64,000 nt of DNA. It comes from Paraburkholderia sp. BL25I1N1. Its GTDB lineage: Bacteria > Pseudomonadota > Gammaproteobacteria > Burkholderiales > Burkholderiaceae. The notes beneath the pieces were generated by a model, which had not been told where the DNA came from, made no database searches, and worked only from the letters and a program-made list of their open reading frames with translations. The position numbers were made by a program, and so were the translations under genes. The stretch lies in NCBI RefSeq assembly GCF_003002025.1, contig NZ_PVZB01000012.1:186001-250000 (forward strand). The letters run 5' to 3'. Shown here piece after piece: positions 7,063 to 15,040 of this stretch; position 1 is the first letter of the stretch; each line of letters starts with the position of its first letter.

Positions 7063-8826
7063 CTATGAGTCGTCTTCCCAATCGCGCCATTCGACTGGAT
7101 GCGACTTCAGGTAGCGATCTACAGCCTCGCCGATCGTCGGGGAAAAATTCTTCTCGCCGATGAGCTCGAACATGCCGTAATGTTTCAGGCTATCCTTCAC
7201 CGGTCCTTTCAGTTCTGCGAAGCACAGGGTCACGTCCAACTCGAGCAGTTCGTCATGAAGGCGCGCGAGCGTATCCGCAGCAGTGAGATCAATGTCGGTT
7301 ACCGGTTCGGCCGCGATCACGATCCACTCGGTTTTCGTCGGTACTCCGCGCACCGCCTGCAGTACACGTTCGCGAAAAATCTCGGCGTTCGCGAAGAACA
7401 ACGGTGCGTCCCAGCGCAGCAGCACAAGCCCGGGAATGCGTCGCGCTTCCGGGTGGCGGACGACATCGTGATAACCCTTCATGTGGTCGACACGTCCCAG
7501 CACGGCGGCGTAAGGGCGCCACGCGCGCCACAGGAATGCGAGAATCGCCAGCGCGAGGGCGATGCCGATTCCGTTGACGACACCGAGTGTCGCCACCCCT
7601 ATCAGGCAGACGATCGACTGGACGAACTCGCTCGGTCGCAGGCGATACAACCGCAACATCCCCTGGACTTCGAGCAACGCCAGACAGGCTGCGATGACGA
7701 CCGCCGCGAGCGCGGCTTGCGGCGTGTTGCGCAATGCCTGTGGCCCGAACAGCAACAATCCGGCGACGATCAGCGCGGCGACTACGCCCGTCGCCTGCGT
7801 CTTCGCGCCGGCGGCTTCCGCGACAGGCGTGCGCGAACCGCTCGCGCTGACGGCAAACCCCTGAGCGACGCCCGCCGCGATATTCGCTAGCCCGAGTGCG
7901 ACGAACTCCTGATTGCGGTCGACCGCGCCGCCGCTGCGCAGCTCATAGGTACGCGACAGAACGCTGATGTCGGTGAACGACACGAGTGCGACGGCGGCGG
8001 CGGCGCTCAGAAGCGCCGTCCACTCATTGAGGGCAAGTGCCGGAATGCGCGGCACCGGCAGACCCTGCGGCAAGCTGCCAACGACGGCAACATCGGATCG
8101 CCTTGCGAGATCCAGCACGGCTACCGTTATCGTGGCGCCTGTCACAGCGATGAGCACGCCAGGCACCTTCGGCAACCAATGGCGGCAAGCGAGGATCACG
8201 CCGAGCGCCGACACGCCGAGCGCAACGGCCACCCCGTTGATTCGTCCGGAAGCGATGCCGCTGACGAGCTCGCGCACCTGCTGCACGAATGATTCGCCGT
8301 GCACCTGGAAGCCAAGCAGTCTGGGCGCTTGCCCGACCGCGATCGTGAGGATAATGCCGTTCAGGTAGCCGCGGCGGATGGGCAGCGAAAGCAGTTCCGT
8401 GACGAAGCCGAGCTTGAGCGCACCGACCGCCACGCAGATCGCACCAGACAGAAGCGCGAGTGCGCTGGCAAGAACGAGCGCATGGCCGGTGTTGCCGTGC
8501 GCGAGCGGCGCGACGCTCGCCGCGATCAGCGCGACGAGCGCGGAGTCCGGACCCAGCACGAGGATGCGGCTCGGACCGAACACCGCATAGGCGAGCAGTG
8601 CCGCGAACGAAGCGTAGAGTCCGGACACGACGGGCAACCCGGCCGCCTCGGCATAGGCCATCCCCGCCGGCACGAGTACGGCGCACAGGCTGACGCCCGC
8701 GATCGCGTCGTGAGGCAGCCATGAAAGCCGGTATTCGCGCGCCGTTGCAATGCCGGCGACCCAGCGCGATACCATGCGCCCGGCAGGGCTCGACGGCCGC
8801 CCGAACTTGCCAGGGTCTGTCTTCAT
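7063..8826 (-). CDS. SulP-family anion transporter with C-terminal STAS domain
   Basis: This encodes 587 residues from an ATG at 8826. The N-terminal two thirds hold about 12 hydrophobic segments, with the SulP opening pattern AGVSLCAVLVPAGMAYAEAA and GLPVVSGLYASFAALLAYAV. Residues from about 450 to the end (GLVLLRWDAPLFFANAEIFR, later TDIDLTAADTLARLHDELLE) form the cytosolic STAS domain. The family moves sulfate, bicarbonate or dicarboxylates across the inner membrane; the substrate here is unknown. The start overlaps the stop of a 15-residue leader peptide as ATGA, and the leader rather than SulP has the strong AGGAGG site, so translation is probably coupled. Confidence 0.92.
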   Translation of the reverse strand: MKTDPGKFGRPSSPAGRMVSRWVAGIATAREYRLSWLPHDAIAGVSLCAVLVPAGMAYAEAAGLPVVSGLYASFAALLAYAVFGPSRILVLGPDSALVALIAASVAPLAHGNTGHALVLASALALLSGAICVAVGALKLGFVTELLSLPIRRGYLNGIILTIAVGQAPRLLGFQVHGESFVQQVRELVSGIASGRINGVAVALGVSALGVILACRHWLPKVPGVLIAVTGATITVAVLDLARRSDVAVVGSLPQGLPVPRIPALALNEWTALLSAAAAVALVSFTDISVLSRTYELRSGGAVDRNQEFVALGLANIAAGVAQGFAVSASGSRTPVAEAAGAKTQATGVVAALIVAGLLLFGPQALRNTPQAALAAVVIAACLALLEVQGMLRLYRLRPSEFVQSIVCLIGVATLGVVNGIGIALALAILAFLWRAWRPYAAVLGRVDHMKGYHDVVRHPEARRIPGLVLLRWDAPLFFANAEIFRERVLQAVRGVPTKTEWIVIAAEPVTDIDLTAADTLARLHDELLELDVTLCFAELKGPVKDSLKHYGMFELIGEKNFSPTIGEAVDRYLKSHPVEWRDWEDDS

Positions 8827-8870
8827 GGGCCAGTGCAACCACACTGGATATTCAAGTCGGCCAGCCGCAT
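8823..8870 (-). CDS. 15-residue leader peptide coupled to the SulP gene
   Basis: An AGGAGG site precedes ATG at 8870, which opens the peptide MRLADLNIQCGCTGP. Its TGA overlaps the SulP ATG as ATGA (8823-8826). SulP itself has no good site of its own, so ribosomes reaching the leader stop would be expected to reinitiate on SulP. Two of the last six residues are Cys, which is suggestive if the transported anion is sulfate. This rests on sequence layout only. Confidence 0.55.
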   Translation of the reverse strand: MRLADLNIQCGCTGP

Positions 8871-8939
8871 CACATCCTCCTTCGAAGACGATGCTCCCAG
8901 TCTACCGCCGCGAGGTTGGGAGGATCGGTTGCGTGACTG

Positions 8940-9058
8940 CCGACAAAACGACGGACCGCCTGAATAGGGGCCGAACTTTGACGAGGGCGCCAAAGTCCGT
9001 CTCCTCCATATCTCCACGATCTGGGGTTCGGCCCGCTCTGTTCGGCGGGCTTCTTTTT
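8940..9058 (+). ncRNA. Candidate small RNA with intrinsic terminator
   Basis: No plus-strand gene lies upstream, yet a textbook plus-strand terminator sits at 9031-9058. Just before it are a second hairpin (ACTTTG at 8975-8980 pairing with CAAAGT at 8991-8996) and an open CU-rich stretch (ctcctcc near 9001-9007) that could pair with ribosome binding sites. That order is typical of trans-acting bacterial small RNAs. The 5' end is not determined and I see no clear promoter, so the limits are approximate. Confidence 0.35.
9031..9058 (+). terminator. Rho-independent terminator, plus strand
   Basis: GCCCGC (9031-9036) pairs with GCGGGC (9045-9050) across an 8-nt loop and is followed by TTCTTTTT. 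The polarity is plus strand, although both flanking genes are on the minus strand. Confidence 0.8.
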
Positions 9059-9087
9059 AAGACACGTTTTGCCGGCACAAGATGGAT

Positions 9088-10830
9088 TCACGCGTCGGGG
9101 ATCTCCAACATCCAGTCCCTGTGATCGAGAAGAGTTCGGCTCAACATGGCAAATGCGGTGCCTGGCAGGTCCTCCAAATGTTCCACTACGCTGCTGGCTG
9201 GATAAAAAGCTTCGACCGCGTCGGCGAGGATACCCACTCCAATCAGTTCGACGCCCCGGCCGCGCAGGTCATCGACCCGTGCTTGCAGATCGCTCCGCAG
9301 AATTGCCGCATTGCCGTCGCCAGTCGCAGGGTATCCATCGGACAAAACGATCAGGATATGGCGATGCGCGCGTCGATCAAGCAGGCGCGCTGCAGCCCAC
9401 GCTAACGCCTCACCGTCCGGATTCTCGTGGCCGCATTCAATACACGCGAGACCACTAAGGTTGTCGGAGTCAAAGCGCTTATAGACCTGCAAGTCGAGTC
9501 GCTCGACAAAGCGGTTAAAGCCGCTCGGCGAGTTGCCGCCAGCCAGCCAGTGCTGATAGTACTCACGCATTCCCGCATCCTCGATAGAACTGTAGCCCAA
9601 CACTTCAGACGCGAAACCAAGCTGAGTCAATGCGTCGCCGAGCGCGGCAGCGCACAGCCTGGCGAGTTCGATCTTGCGACCCGCCATTGAGCCGCTGCGA
9701 TCGATGAGCACGCAGATGGCCGCATCGCGGCCGGGCCCCACGCGACGAACCCGAAACGGCATGCGGTAGCCAGGCGAAGTCGCGAGCCTGACGAGCGAAG
9801 GGCGATCCAGTTCGCCGCGCTCCTGTTCGCGTTTCCAGTGCGTCTGTTCGTCAGCCTTCAATGCCCGCTCGAGCCGGGCTTTGAGCGGTTCAGTCTGTGC
9901 CCGCGCGGCATTTCTCAACTTTCTCCAGTTGACTGGATCTCCTTTGCCGGTTAGATCGGTGACGCTATCGAACTGCGTCGTAATGGGAACAGAGAGAATA
10001 GGGCTGTTCTGAGGAGACCGTCGCGGAGCGCCGGCCGTGCCTTCGCCCGACGGTTCGAGCCCCGCGTCGGATTGCGTCTGGGTTGCGCTGCTGCCGCCGA
10101 CAGAAGTTGCATCGGACGATGACGGGCCATCCGGGCTTGCCGGCTCGTCCGATTCGAATTCGCTCCTCGTGTGCGCGGCATCAAGGATGCTCTCAGCATC
10201 GGCGGTGAGCATCATGTTGTTCACGTCGCCGGCGGCGAGGGCACGAATCCGTTCGACGAGGCTGAGCGCGACACGGACACTGTCGCTTGACGAGGTTACC
10301 GCGCGGGCCTGTTCAAGCACATCGCTGCTGGCGCCTATCGCGGCATTCAGCGAGGGGCTCAATTCGGTAGCCGTTGGGGCTTCGTTCCACAAGAACCGTT
10401 CGACGCGCCATACAAGCTTTTCTTTCCAGCCGAGTGTCGACCAGTGTTCCAGTGCCTTGCGCTCCATCTCCAGGCGCAAGTCTGCGAGGAACGATGCCGC
10501 CCCGGCATAGTTTGCGACTAACCGCATGCACGCGCGACGGTCGTCGATTGCCTGCGCGAGCCGGCGCGCGACAGGTGAGTTCAGGCGTGCGAGCGTTTCT
10601 GGGGTAGAAAAACGGGCGCGTGCGGCAAGCAGGTCCACATAACCGATCGTCACCTGAATCGACGCGCCAGACCTGAGACGATCCGTCGGCAGCACCATCT
10701 TGTTGCTGAGCAGTTGGGGCCCATCATCCGCGACAACGACTTCCATGCCTTCTTGCCCGGTCAATGTGCGGGCAAGCCGGGACAAATGTGCCAGCAGATC
10801 GTCGTCAGGGCTTGTCGGGGTACCGATCAT
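9088..10830 (-). CDS. CobT-like VWA-domain protein, partner of the adjacent AAA+ ATPase
   Basis: The product has 580 residues. I chose the ATG at 10830, five bases after the upstream ATPase stop, because earlier in-frame codons only read the ATPase gene out of frame. Residues 1-230 are helical and unassigned. About 230-300 is a Ser/Asp/Gln-rich linker. The C-terminal 210 residues form a von Willebrand A domain with a complete MIDAS DRSGS (377-381), an LSDGYP strand end near 497 and the CobT-type DGEALAWA motif. This architecture is that of cobaltochelatase CobT and related VWA chaperone subunits. No cobalamin gene is nearby, so a metal-insertion or protein-remodelling role with the CobS-like ATPase is inferred. 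Confidence 0.85.
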   Translation of the reverse strand: MIGTPTSPDDDLLAHLSRLARTLTGQEGMEVVVADDGPQLLSNKMVLPTDRLRSGASIQVTIGYVDLLAARARFSTPETLARLNSPVARRLAQAIDDRRACMRLVANYAGAASFLADLRLEMERKALEHWSTLGWKEKLVWRVERFLWNEAPTATELSPSLNAAIGASSDVLEQARAVTSSSDSVRVALSLVERIRALAAGDVNNMMLTADAESILDAAHTRSEFESDEPASPDGPSSSDATSVGGSSATQTQSDAGLEPSGEGTAGAPRRSPQNSPILSVPITTQFDSVTDLTGKGDPVNWRKLRNAARAQTEPLKARLERALKADEQTHWKREQERGELDRPSLVRLATSPGYRMPFRVRRVGPGRDAAICVLIDRSGSMAGRKIELARLCAAALGDALTQLGFASEVLGYSSIEDAGMREYYQHWLAGGNSPSGFNRFVERLDLQVYKRFDSDNLSGLACIECGHENPDGEALAWAAARLLDRRAHRHILIVLSDGYPATGDGNAAILRSDLQARVDDLRGRGVELIGVGILADAVEAFYPASSVVEHLEDLPGTAFAMLSRTLLDHRDWMLEIPDA

Positions 10831-10834
10831 TTGC

Positions 10835-12040
10835 CTATCGATCGAGGGCAATGTGATGCTGGATGATGCTGCGGATGAAGGCCGCATCTTCCGCGCTAAC
10901 CTTCGAGTAGATGGTCGGACCAGCCGCCGTTTCGGGGTCTCTTGTGCGCAGCATGAGTTCCGTCCAGTCGAGCAGTCTTCTGGTGGAAAACGCGCTGCCC
11001 AGATCCTCGCGGGTGAATGCTTCGCGACATTCGGCGGCAATGGAAGCCAGAGTCTGGGCCATTGCCGTCGAGACACGAGCACCGAAGGTACGCTGCAGCA
11101 CCTGCGCTTCGTCGTCCCGTGAGAGATAGTCGATGTGATAGACACGCCACCGGTCAAGGAAAGCCTCGTTCATCAGGTTGGCGCCCTGGTAGAGATGGCG
11201 ATACTGACCCATTGATCCCACTGCATTGGCCGTTGCGAATAGTCGGAAAGAAGGATGAGGCGCGACGATTTCATTGCCCTTTTCCTTGAGCAACAGTCGC
11301 CCGCCCGGTTCGAGCACGGCTGTGAGGACAGCCAGAATCGCCGGTTCGGCGAAGTCGATTTCATCGACAATGAGCCACAGGCCTTCGCGCATCGCTGTGG
11401 GCAACACGCCATCAACCCAGATCGTCTCTCCGCCCTTGACGGTCCAGAAGCCGACGAAGTCGCCCACTGTCGTCTGGCCGTTCATGTTCGAACGCAGCAC
11501 GCCCTGATTTGTGTGCGCGGCGACCTGTTCGATGAGACTGGTCTTTCCCGTTCCCGTGTGGCCGATCAGCAGGATTCGGCGGTTTTCAGCGATATCCAGA
11601 AAGACATTGTCCGAACGTGTTGCGAAAAGATATGCAGGGTTCATTGGCGGCACGAGCGGACCACCTGTTCCGAGAGCCATTACTACGCAACCAACCCGTG
11701 CCGTGCCGATGGAAGAATCAACAATCGCAGGGTCCGTCGTAGCGGACGCGCGCAAGTCGTTCATGAAGGTCGACCGATCGGCAAGCTCTGCGTTGTCCTT
11801 CGCACGCTCCTGGTGGACAAAACCTTCTCGATGCCATTTCTGCAGTTTCGCCTCGAGATTGTCGAGATCGACCACCGTATCGATATGCGTATCGCCATTG
11901 GTGCGGCGATGCTGGATGCGATACAGGTGTGGCCTCTCGGAGCAACTTACGCTCCATCGGCCAGCCGAGACGTCTGTCGGATGGTGGTAGATGCCGATCA
12001 GCGACCTGTCTTGAACCTGGTTATCTGCTCGTACGTTCAT
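10835..12040 (-). CDS. CobS/MoxR-type AAA+ ATPase
   Basis: The product has 401 residues. Residues 1-125 are a novel-looking N-terminal region. The AAA+ core has a Walker A GHTGTGKTS (160-168), a Walker B LIVDEIDF (223-230), and the sensor FATAN (268-272). The core segments AVLEPGGRLLLKEKGNEIVA, then PHPSFRLFATANAVGSMGQY, match CobS-type ATPases closely in style. The gene lies 42 bp after the aldolase paralogue and is followed within 4 bp by the CobT-like VWA gene, so the pair is certainly co-expressed. By family knowledge the ATPase forms a ring that works with the VWA subunit on a client complex. The client is unknown here. Confidence 0.88.
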   Translation of the reverse strand: MNVRADNQVQDRSLIGIYHHPTDVSAGRWSVSCSERPHLYRIQHRRTNGDTHIDTVVDLDNLEAKLQKWHREGFVHQERAKDNAELADRSTFMNDLRASATTDPAIVDSSIGTARVGCVVMALGTGGPLVPPMNPAYLFATRSDNVFLDIAENRRILLIGHTGTGKTSLIEQVAAHTNQGVLRSNMNGQTTVGDFVGFWTVKGGETIWVDGVLPTAMREGLWLIVDEIDFAEPAILAVLTAVLEPGGRLLLKEKGNEIVAPHPSFRLFATANAVGSMGQYRHLYQGANLMNEAFLDRWRVYHIDYLSRDDEAQVLQRTFGARVSTAMAQTLASIAAECREAFTREDLGSAFSTRRLLDWTELMLRTRDPETAAGPTIYSKVSAEDAAFIRSIIQHHIALDR

Positions 12041-12082
12041 GGCGTGTAACGAATGCTGGGGCTGGTGGCCCCGTTTCCAGAG

Positions 12083-12721
12083 TTACCAACGGGCGCCAAA
12101 AGTATTACGGAGTTCGTCAATCGCTTCGGCCGGCAGAGGGGTGCCTGAACGACCGAGCGACATCCAGAGTGCTGCCGTCTCCTCGAGCTCTTCCAGCGCG
12201 AACGACGCCTGCGACACGGATTTCTCCCACACCACCGGGCCAAGACGTTCAAGCAGGACGGCTCGCACCTTTGCTGCAAGCGCCGCGACGTCGTCAGCGA
12301 CATCGGGCGCGCCTGGCCGACGATATCTGATCAGCGGGACATGTCCCACTTTCATCACATAGTACGGCGTAATCGGAGGCAGCACGTCATCGATGCGCCA
12401 GACGCCGGCTAGTGTCAGTGCAACCAGATTCGTAGAATGCGTATGGACCACCCCGCGCGTTTCAGACGAACCTTCGTAGATTCTGCGATGGAGCGTAAGG
12501 GTCTTGGAGGGGTGCCCACCCGACACGTGTTGTCCGTCAACGTTGACCTTGGCGATGTCGTTCGGATCGAGTCGTCCGAGGCATGCGTCGGTGGGGGTGA
12601 TGAGCCATCCGTCGTCGAGGCGCGCACTGATGTTGCCCGCACTGCCCACCGTGTATCGGCGTGCGTAGAGGCTCGCGCCCACGGTGCAGATTTCCTCGCG
12701 AATTCTGGATTCGGCGCCCAT
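12083..12721 (-). CDS. Class II aldolase/adducin-family protein (OtnC-like), catalytic residues changed
   Basis: The product has 212 residues, with ATG at 12721 after a GGAG site. The fold signatures of 3-oxo-tetronate 4-phosphate decarboxylase type proteins are present: GSAGNISARLDDGWLITPT (26-44), HTHST (93-97), PPITPYYVMKVG (115-126) and FALEELEETA (174-183). Two expected active-site residues are missing. The Glu normally in a KE pair is Thr 74 (SKTLTLH), and the His of the usual NHG metal-ligand motif is Leu 160 (ERLGPVV). His 93 and His 95 remain. The lyase may therefore be inactive or repurposed. It heads the operon with the CobS/CobT-like pair. The divergent triosephosphate isomerase would suit a DHAP-producing pathway. 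Confidence 0.85.
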   Translation of the reverse strand: MGAESRIREEICTVGASLYARRYTVGSAGNISARLDDGWLITPTDACLGRLDPNDIAKVNVDGQHVSGGHPSKTLTLHRRIYEGSSETRGVVHTHSTNLVALTLAGVWRIDDVLPPITPYYVMKVGHVPLIRYRRPGAPDVADDVAALAAKVRAVLLERLGPVVWEKSVSQASFALEELEETAALWMSLGRSGTPLPAEAIDELRNTFGARW

Positions 12722-12737
12722 AGCTTCTCCGGACAAA

Positions 12738-12839
12738 ATTGTATGTGAGACGGCAAAGTACAGCTGATGGCACTCATGTCGCCGTTTGCATGCTGTAATC
12801 TCAGATTGGTAATTGTACTACGTTGCAATGACATACAAT
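12738..12839. promoter_or_regulatory. Divergent regulatory region with inverted ATTGTATG / CATACAAT boxes
   Basis: ATTGTATG (12738-12745) and its exact reverse complement CATACAAT (12832-12839) flank an AT-rich stretch between the aldolase paralogue and the enolase gene. The mirrored boxes would suit one regulator acting on both promoters. No regulator gene is adjacent. Confidence 0.4.
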
Positions 12840-12892
12840 ATAGATGAAAATCTCGTTCAACGTCACAGGCCCTTTAACTAACCGGCAACGAT

Positions 12893-14185
12893 ATGAGCGC
12901 AATTGTTGATGTCATCGGTCGAGAGATTCTCGATTCGCGAGGCAACCCCACTGTCGAATGCGACGTGCTGCTCGAGTCGGGCACGATGGGCCGCGCCGCG
13001 GTGCCGTCGGGCGCGTCCACGGGTTCGCGCGAAGCGATCGAACTGCGCGACGGCGAAGCCGGTCGTTACGGCGGCAAGGGCGTGCTGAAGGCCGTCGAGC
13101 ACATCAACACTGAAATCTCCGAAGCGATCATGGGCCTCGACGCTTCCGAGCAGGCCTTCCTCGACAAGACCCTGCTGGAACTCGACGGCACCGACAACAA
13201 ATCGCGCCTCGGTGCGAACGCGATGCTGGCCGTGTCGATGGCCGTTGCGAAGGCTGCCGCTGAAGAAGCCGGCCTGCCGCTGTACCGCTACTTCGGCGGC
13301 TCGGGCGCCATGCAACTGCCGGTGCCGATGATGAACATCGTCAACGGCGGCGCGCACGCGAACAACAGCCTGGACATCCAGGAATTCATGATCGTGCCGG
13401 TCAGCCAGCCGACCTTCCGCGAAGCACTGCGCTGCGGCGCCGAAGTGTTCCACGCGCTGAAGAAGATCCTGTCGGATCGCGGCATGAGCACGGCAGTGGG
13501 CGACGAAGGCGGTTTCGCGCCGAACTTCGGCAGCAACGACGAATGCCTGTCGACCATTCTGCAAGCCATCGAGAAAGCCGGCTACCGCGCCGGTGAAGAC
13601 GTGCTGCTGGCACTCGACTGCGCAGCGAGCGAGTTCTACCACGACGGCAAGTACCAGTTGGCGGGCGAAGGCCTGCAACTGTCGTCGACGGAATTCGCGG
13701 ACTACCTCGCGAACCTCGCCGACAAGTTCCCGATCGTCTCGATCGAAGACGGCATGCACGAAAGCGACTGGGCAGGCTGGAAGTCGCTGACCGATAAGCT
13801 CGGCAAGAAGATCCAGCTGGTCGGCGACGATCTGTTCGTGACCAACACGCGCATCCTGAAGGAAGGCATCGAGAAGGGCATCGCCAACTCGATCCTGATC
13901 AAGATCAACCAGATCGGTACGCTGACGGAAACCTTCGCGGCCATCGAAATGGCTAAGCGCGCCGGCTACACGGCCGTGATCTCGCACCGTTCGGGCGAAA
14001 CCGAAGATTCGACGATCGCGGATATCGCGGTCGGCCTGAATGCCGGTCAGATCAAGACGGGTTCGCTGTCGCGTTCGGACCGCATCTCGAAGTACAACCA
14101 GTTGCTGCGCATCGAAGAAGACCTTGGTGATATCGCCAGCTACCCGGGCAAGTCGGCGTTTTACAACGTCTTCCGGTCGACCTGA
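12893..14185 (+). CDS. eno: Enolase (phosphopyruvate hydratase)
   Basis: The product has 430 residues, the full family length, and catalyses 2-phosphoglycerate to phosphoenolpyruvate in the cytosol. The N-terminus MSAIVDVIGREILDSRGNPT is diagnostic. The Mg-binding and catalytic regions are intact: GASTG (41-45), GDEGGFAP near 203, the LALDCAASEFY metal Asp, SIEDGMHE with the second metal Glu, VGDDLFVTN with the third Asp and the Lys in ILIKINQIG. The signature SHRSGETEDSTIADIAVGL is complete. Its place in an accessory region beside triosephosphate isomerase and away from pyrG/kdsA-type neighbours suggests a second, conditionally used copy. Confidence 0.97.
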   Translation: MSAIVDVIGREILDSRGNPTVECDVLLESGTMGRAAVPSGASTGSREAIELRDGEAGRYGGKGVLKAVEHINTEISEAIMGLDASEQAFLDKTLLELDGTDNKSRLGANAMLAVSMAVAKAAAEEAGLPLYRYFGGSGAMQLPVPMMNIVNGGAHANNSLDIQEFMIVPVSQPTFREALRCGAEVFHALKKILSDRGMSTAVGDEGGFAPNFGSNDECLSTILQAIEKAGYRAGEDVLLALDCAASEFYHDGKYQLAGEGLQLSSTEFADYLANLADKFPIVSIEDGMHESDWAGWKSLTDKLGKKIQLVGDDLFVTNTRILKEGIEKGIANSILIKINQIGTLTETFAAIEMAKRAGYTAVISHRSGETEDSTIADIAVGLNAGQIKTGSLSRSDRISKYNQLLRIEEDLGDIASYPGKSAFYNVFRST

Positions 14186-14266
14186 GCGGCGATACGAAGT
14201 CGCCGGTCGCGGCAGCGCCGGAAGAACGCTTCGCTGGGGCTGCCCTTTAATTGTTAGAGGCCACGT

Positions 14267-15040
14267 ATGCGGAAACAACTCGTATTGGGTAACTGGAAAA
14301 TGAATGGGGCGTTGGCGTTTAACGCGCGCCTTATAGAGGACCTGATGCAAGGCATCGCTGACGGTGATAGTGGCTGTGAGGTGGGAGTATGTGTTCCGTT
14401 CATCTATGTCGCGCAGGTCGGAGAGGCGCTCGGCGGGTCCACAGTGCGATTGGGGGTTCAGGATATTTCGGCGCACACGGAAGGTGCCTACACGGGCGAA
14501 ATCTCGGCAAAAATGGCTTCTGAGTTCGGGGTGTCCTTTGCGCTTGTCGGTCACTCAGAGCGCCGGATCTATCACCATGAATCGGCAGAAATCGTCGGCG
14601 TGAAGGCGCTTCGTTGTCTGGAGGCCGGTATCACCCCGGTTGTATGCGTGGGCGAGACGCTCGATGAGCGTGAAATGAACGAGACTAACCATGTCGTCGA
14701 GCGGCAGCTTACTGCCGTCCTCGATTGCCTGGGCGTTGAAGACGCCACCCGGATCGTGATCGCTTATGAGCCTGTCTGGGCAATTGGAACCGGACGAAGT
14801 GCAAGCGCCGGTCAGGCACAGGAAACCCATGCCTTCCTGCGTCAGGTGCTGGATACTCGATCTTCGTCGCTCTCGGATGTGCCGGTCCTCTACGGAGGCA
14901 GCGTGAAGTCTTCGTCGGCTGCAGATCTGCTCCGTCAGTCAGACGTAGACGGAGGACTTGTAGGCGGCGCCTCGCTGCATGCGGGCGAGCTTGCAGCAAT
15001 TGTCGCGGCGATGCCACGTCGCACCTCACAGGCACGGTGA
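14267..15040 (+). CDS. tpiA: Triosephosphate isomerase
   Basis: The product has 257 residues and interconverts dihydroxyacetone phosphate and glyceraldehyde 3-phosphate. The catalytic set is complete: NWKMN near residue 9 with the Lys, GHSERR near 98 with the His, and AYEPVWAIGTGRSA near 168 with the Glu and the flexible loop. YGGSVKSSSA and GGLVGGASL, the phosphate-binding C-terminal motifs, are present. It follows enolase by 81 bp in the same direction, so they are probably co-transcribed. It diverges from housekeeping TpiA in surface regions, consistent with a paralogue. It would process DHAP made by a sugar-acid pathway such as the OtnC type. Confidence 0.95.
   Translation: MRKQLVLGNWKMNGALAFNARLIEDLMQGIADGDSGCEVGVCVPFIYVAQVGEALGGSTVRLGVQDISAHTEGAYTGEISAKMASEFGVSFALVGHSERRIYHHESAEIVGVKALRCLEAGITPVVCVGETLDEREMNETNHVVERQLTAVLDCLGVEDATRIVIAYEPVWAIGTGRSASAGQAQETHAFLRQVLDTRSSSLSDVPVLYGGSVKSSSAADLLRQSDVDGGLVGGASLHAGELAAIVAAMPRRTSQAR

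Noticed and set aside
12878..14554. Minus-strand frame of 558 codons across enolase
   Set aside because: It is antisense to the conserved enolase gene and part of tpiA, with low-complexity translation and no start site.
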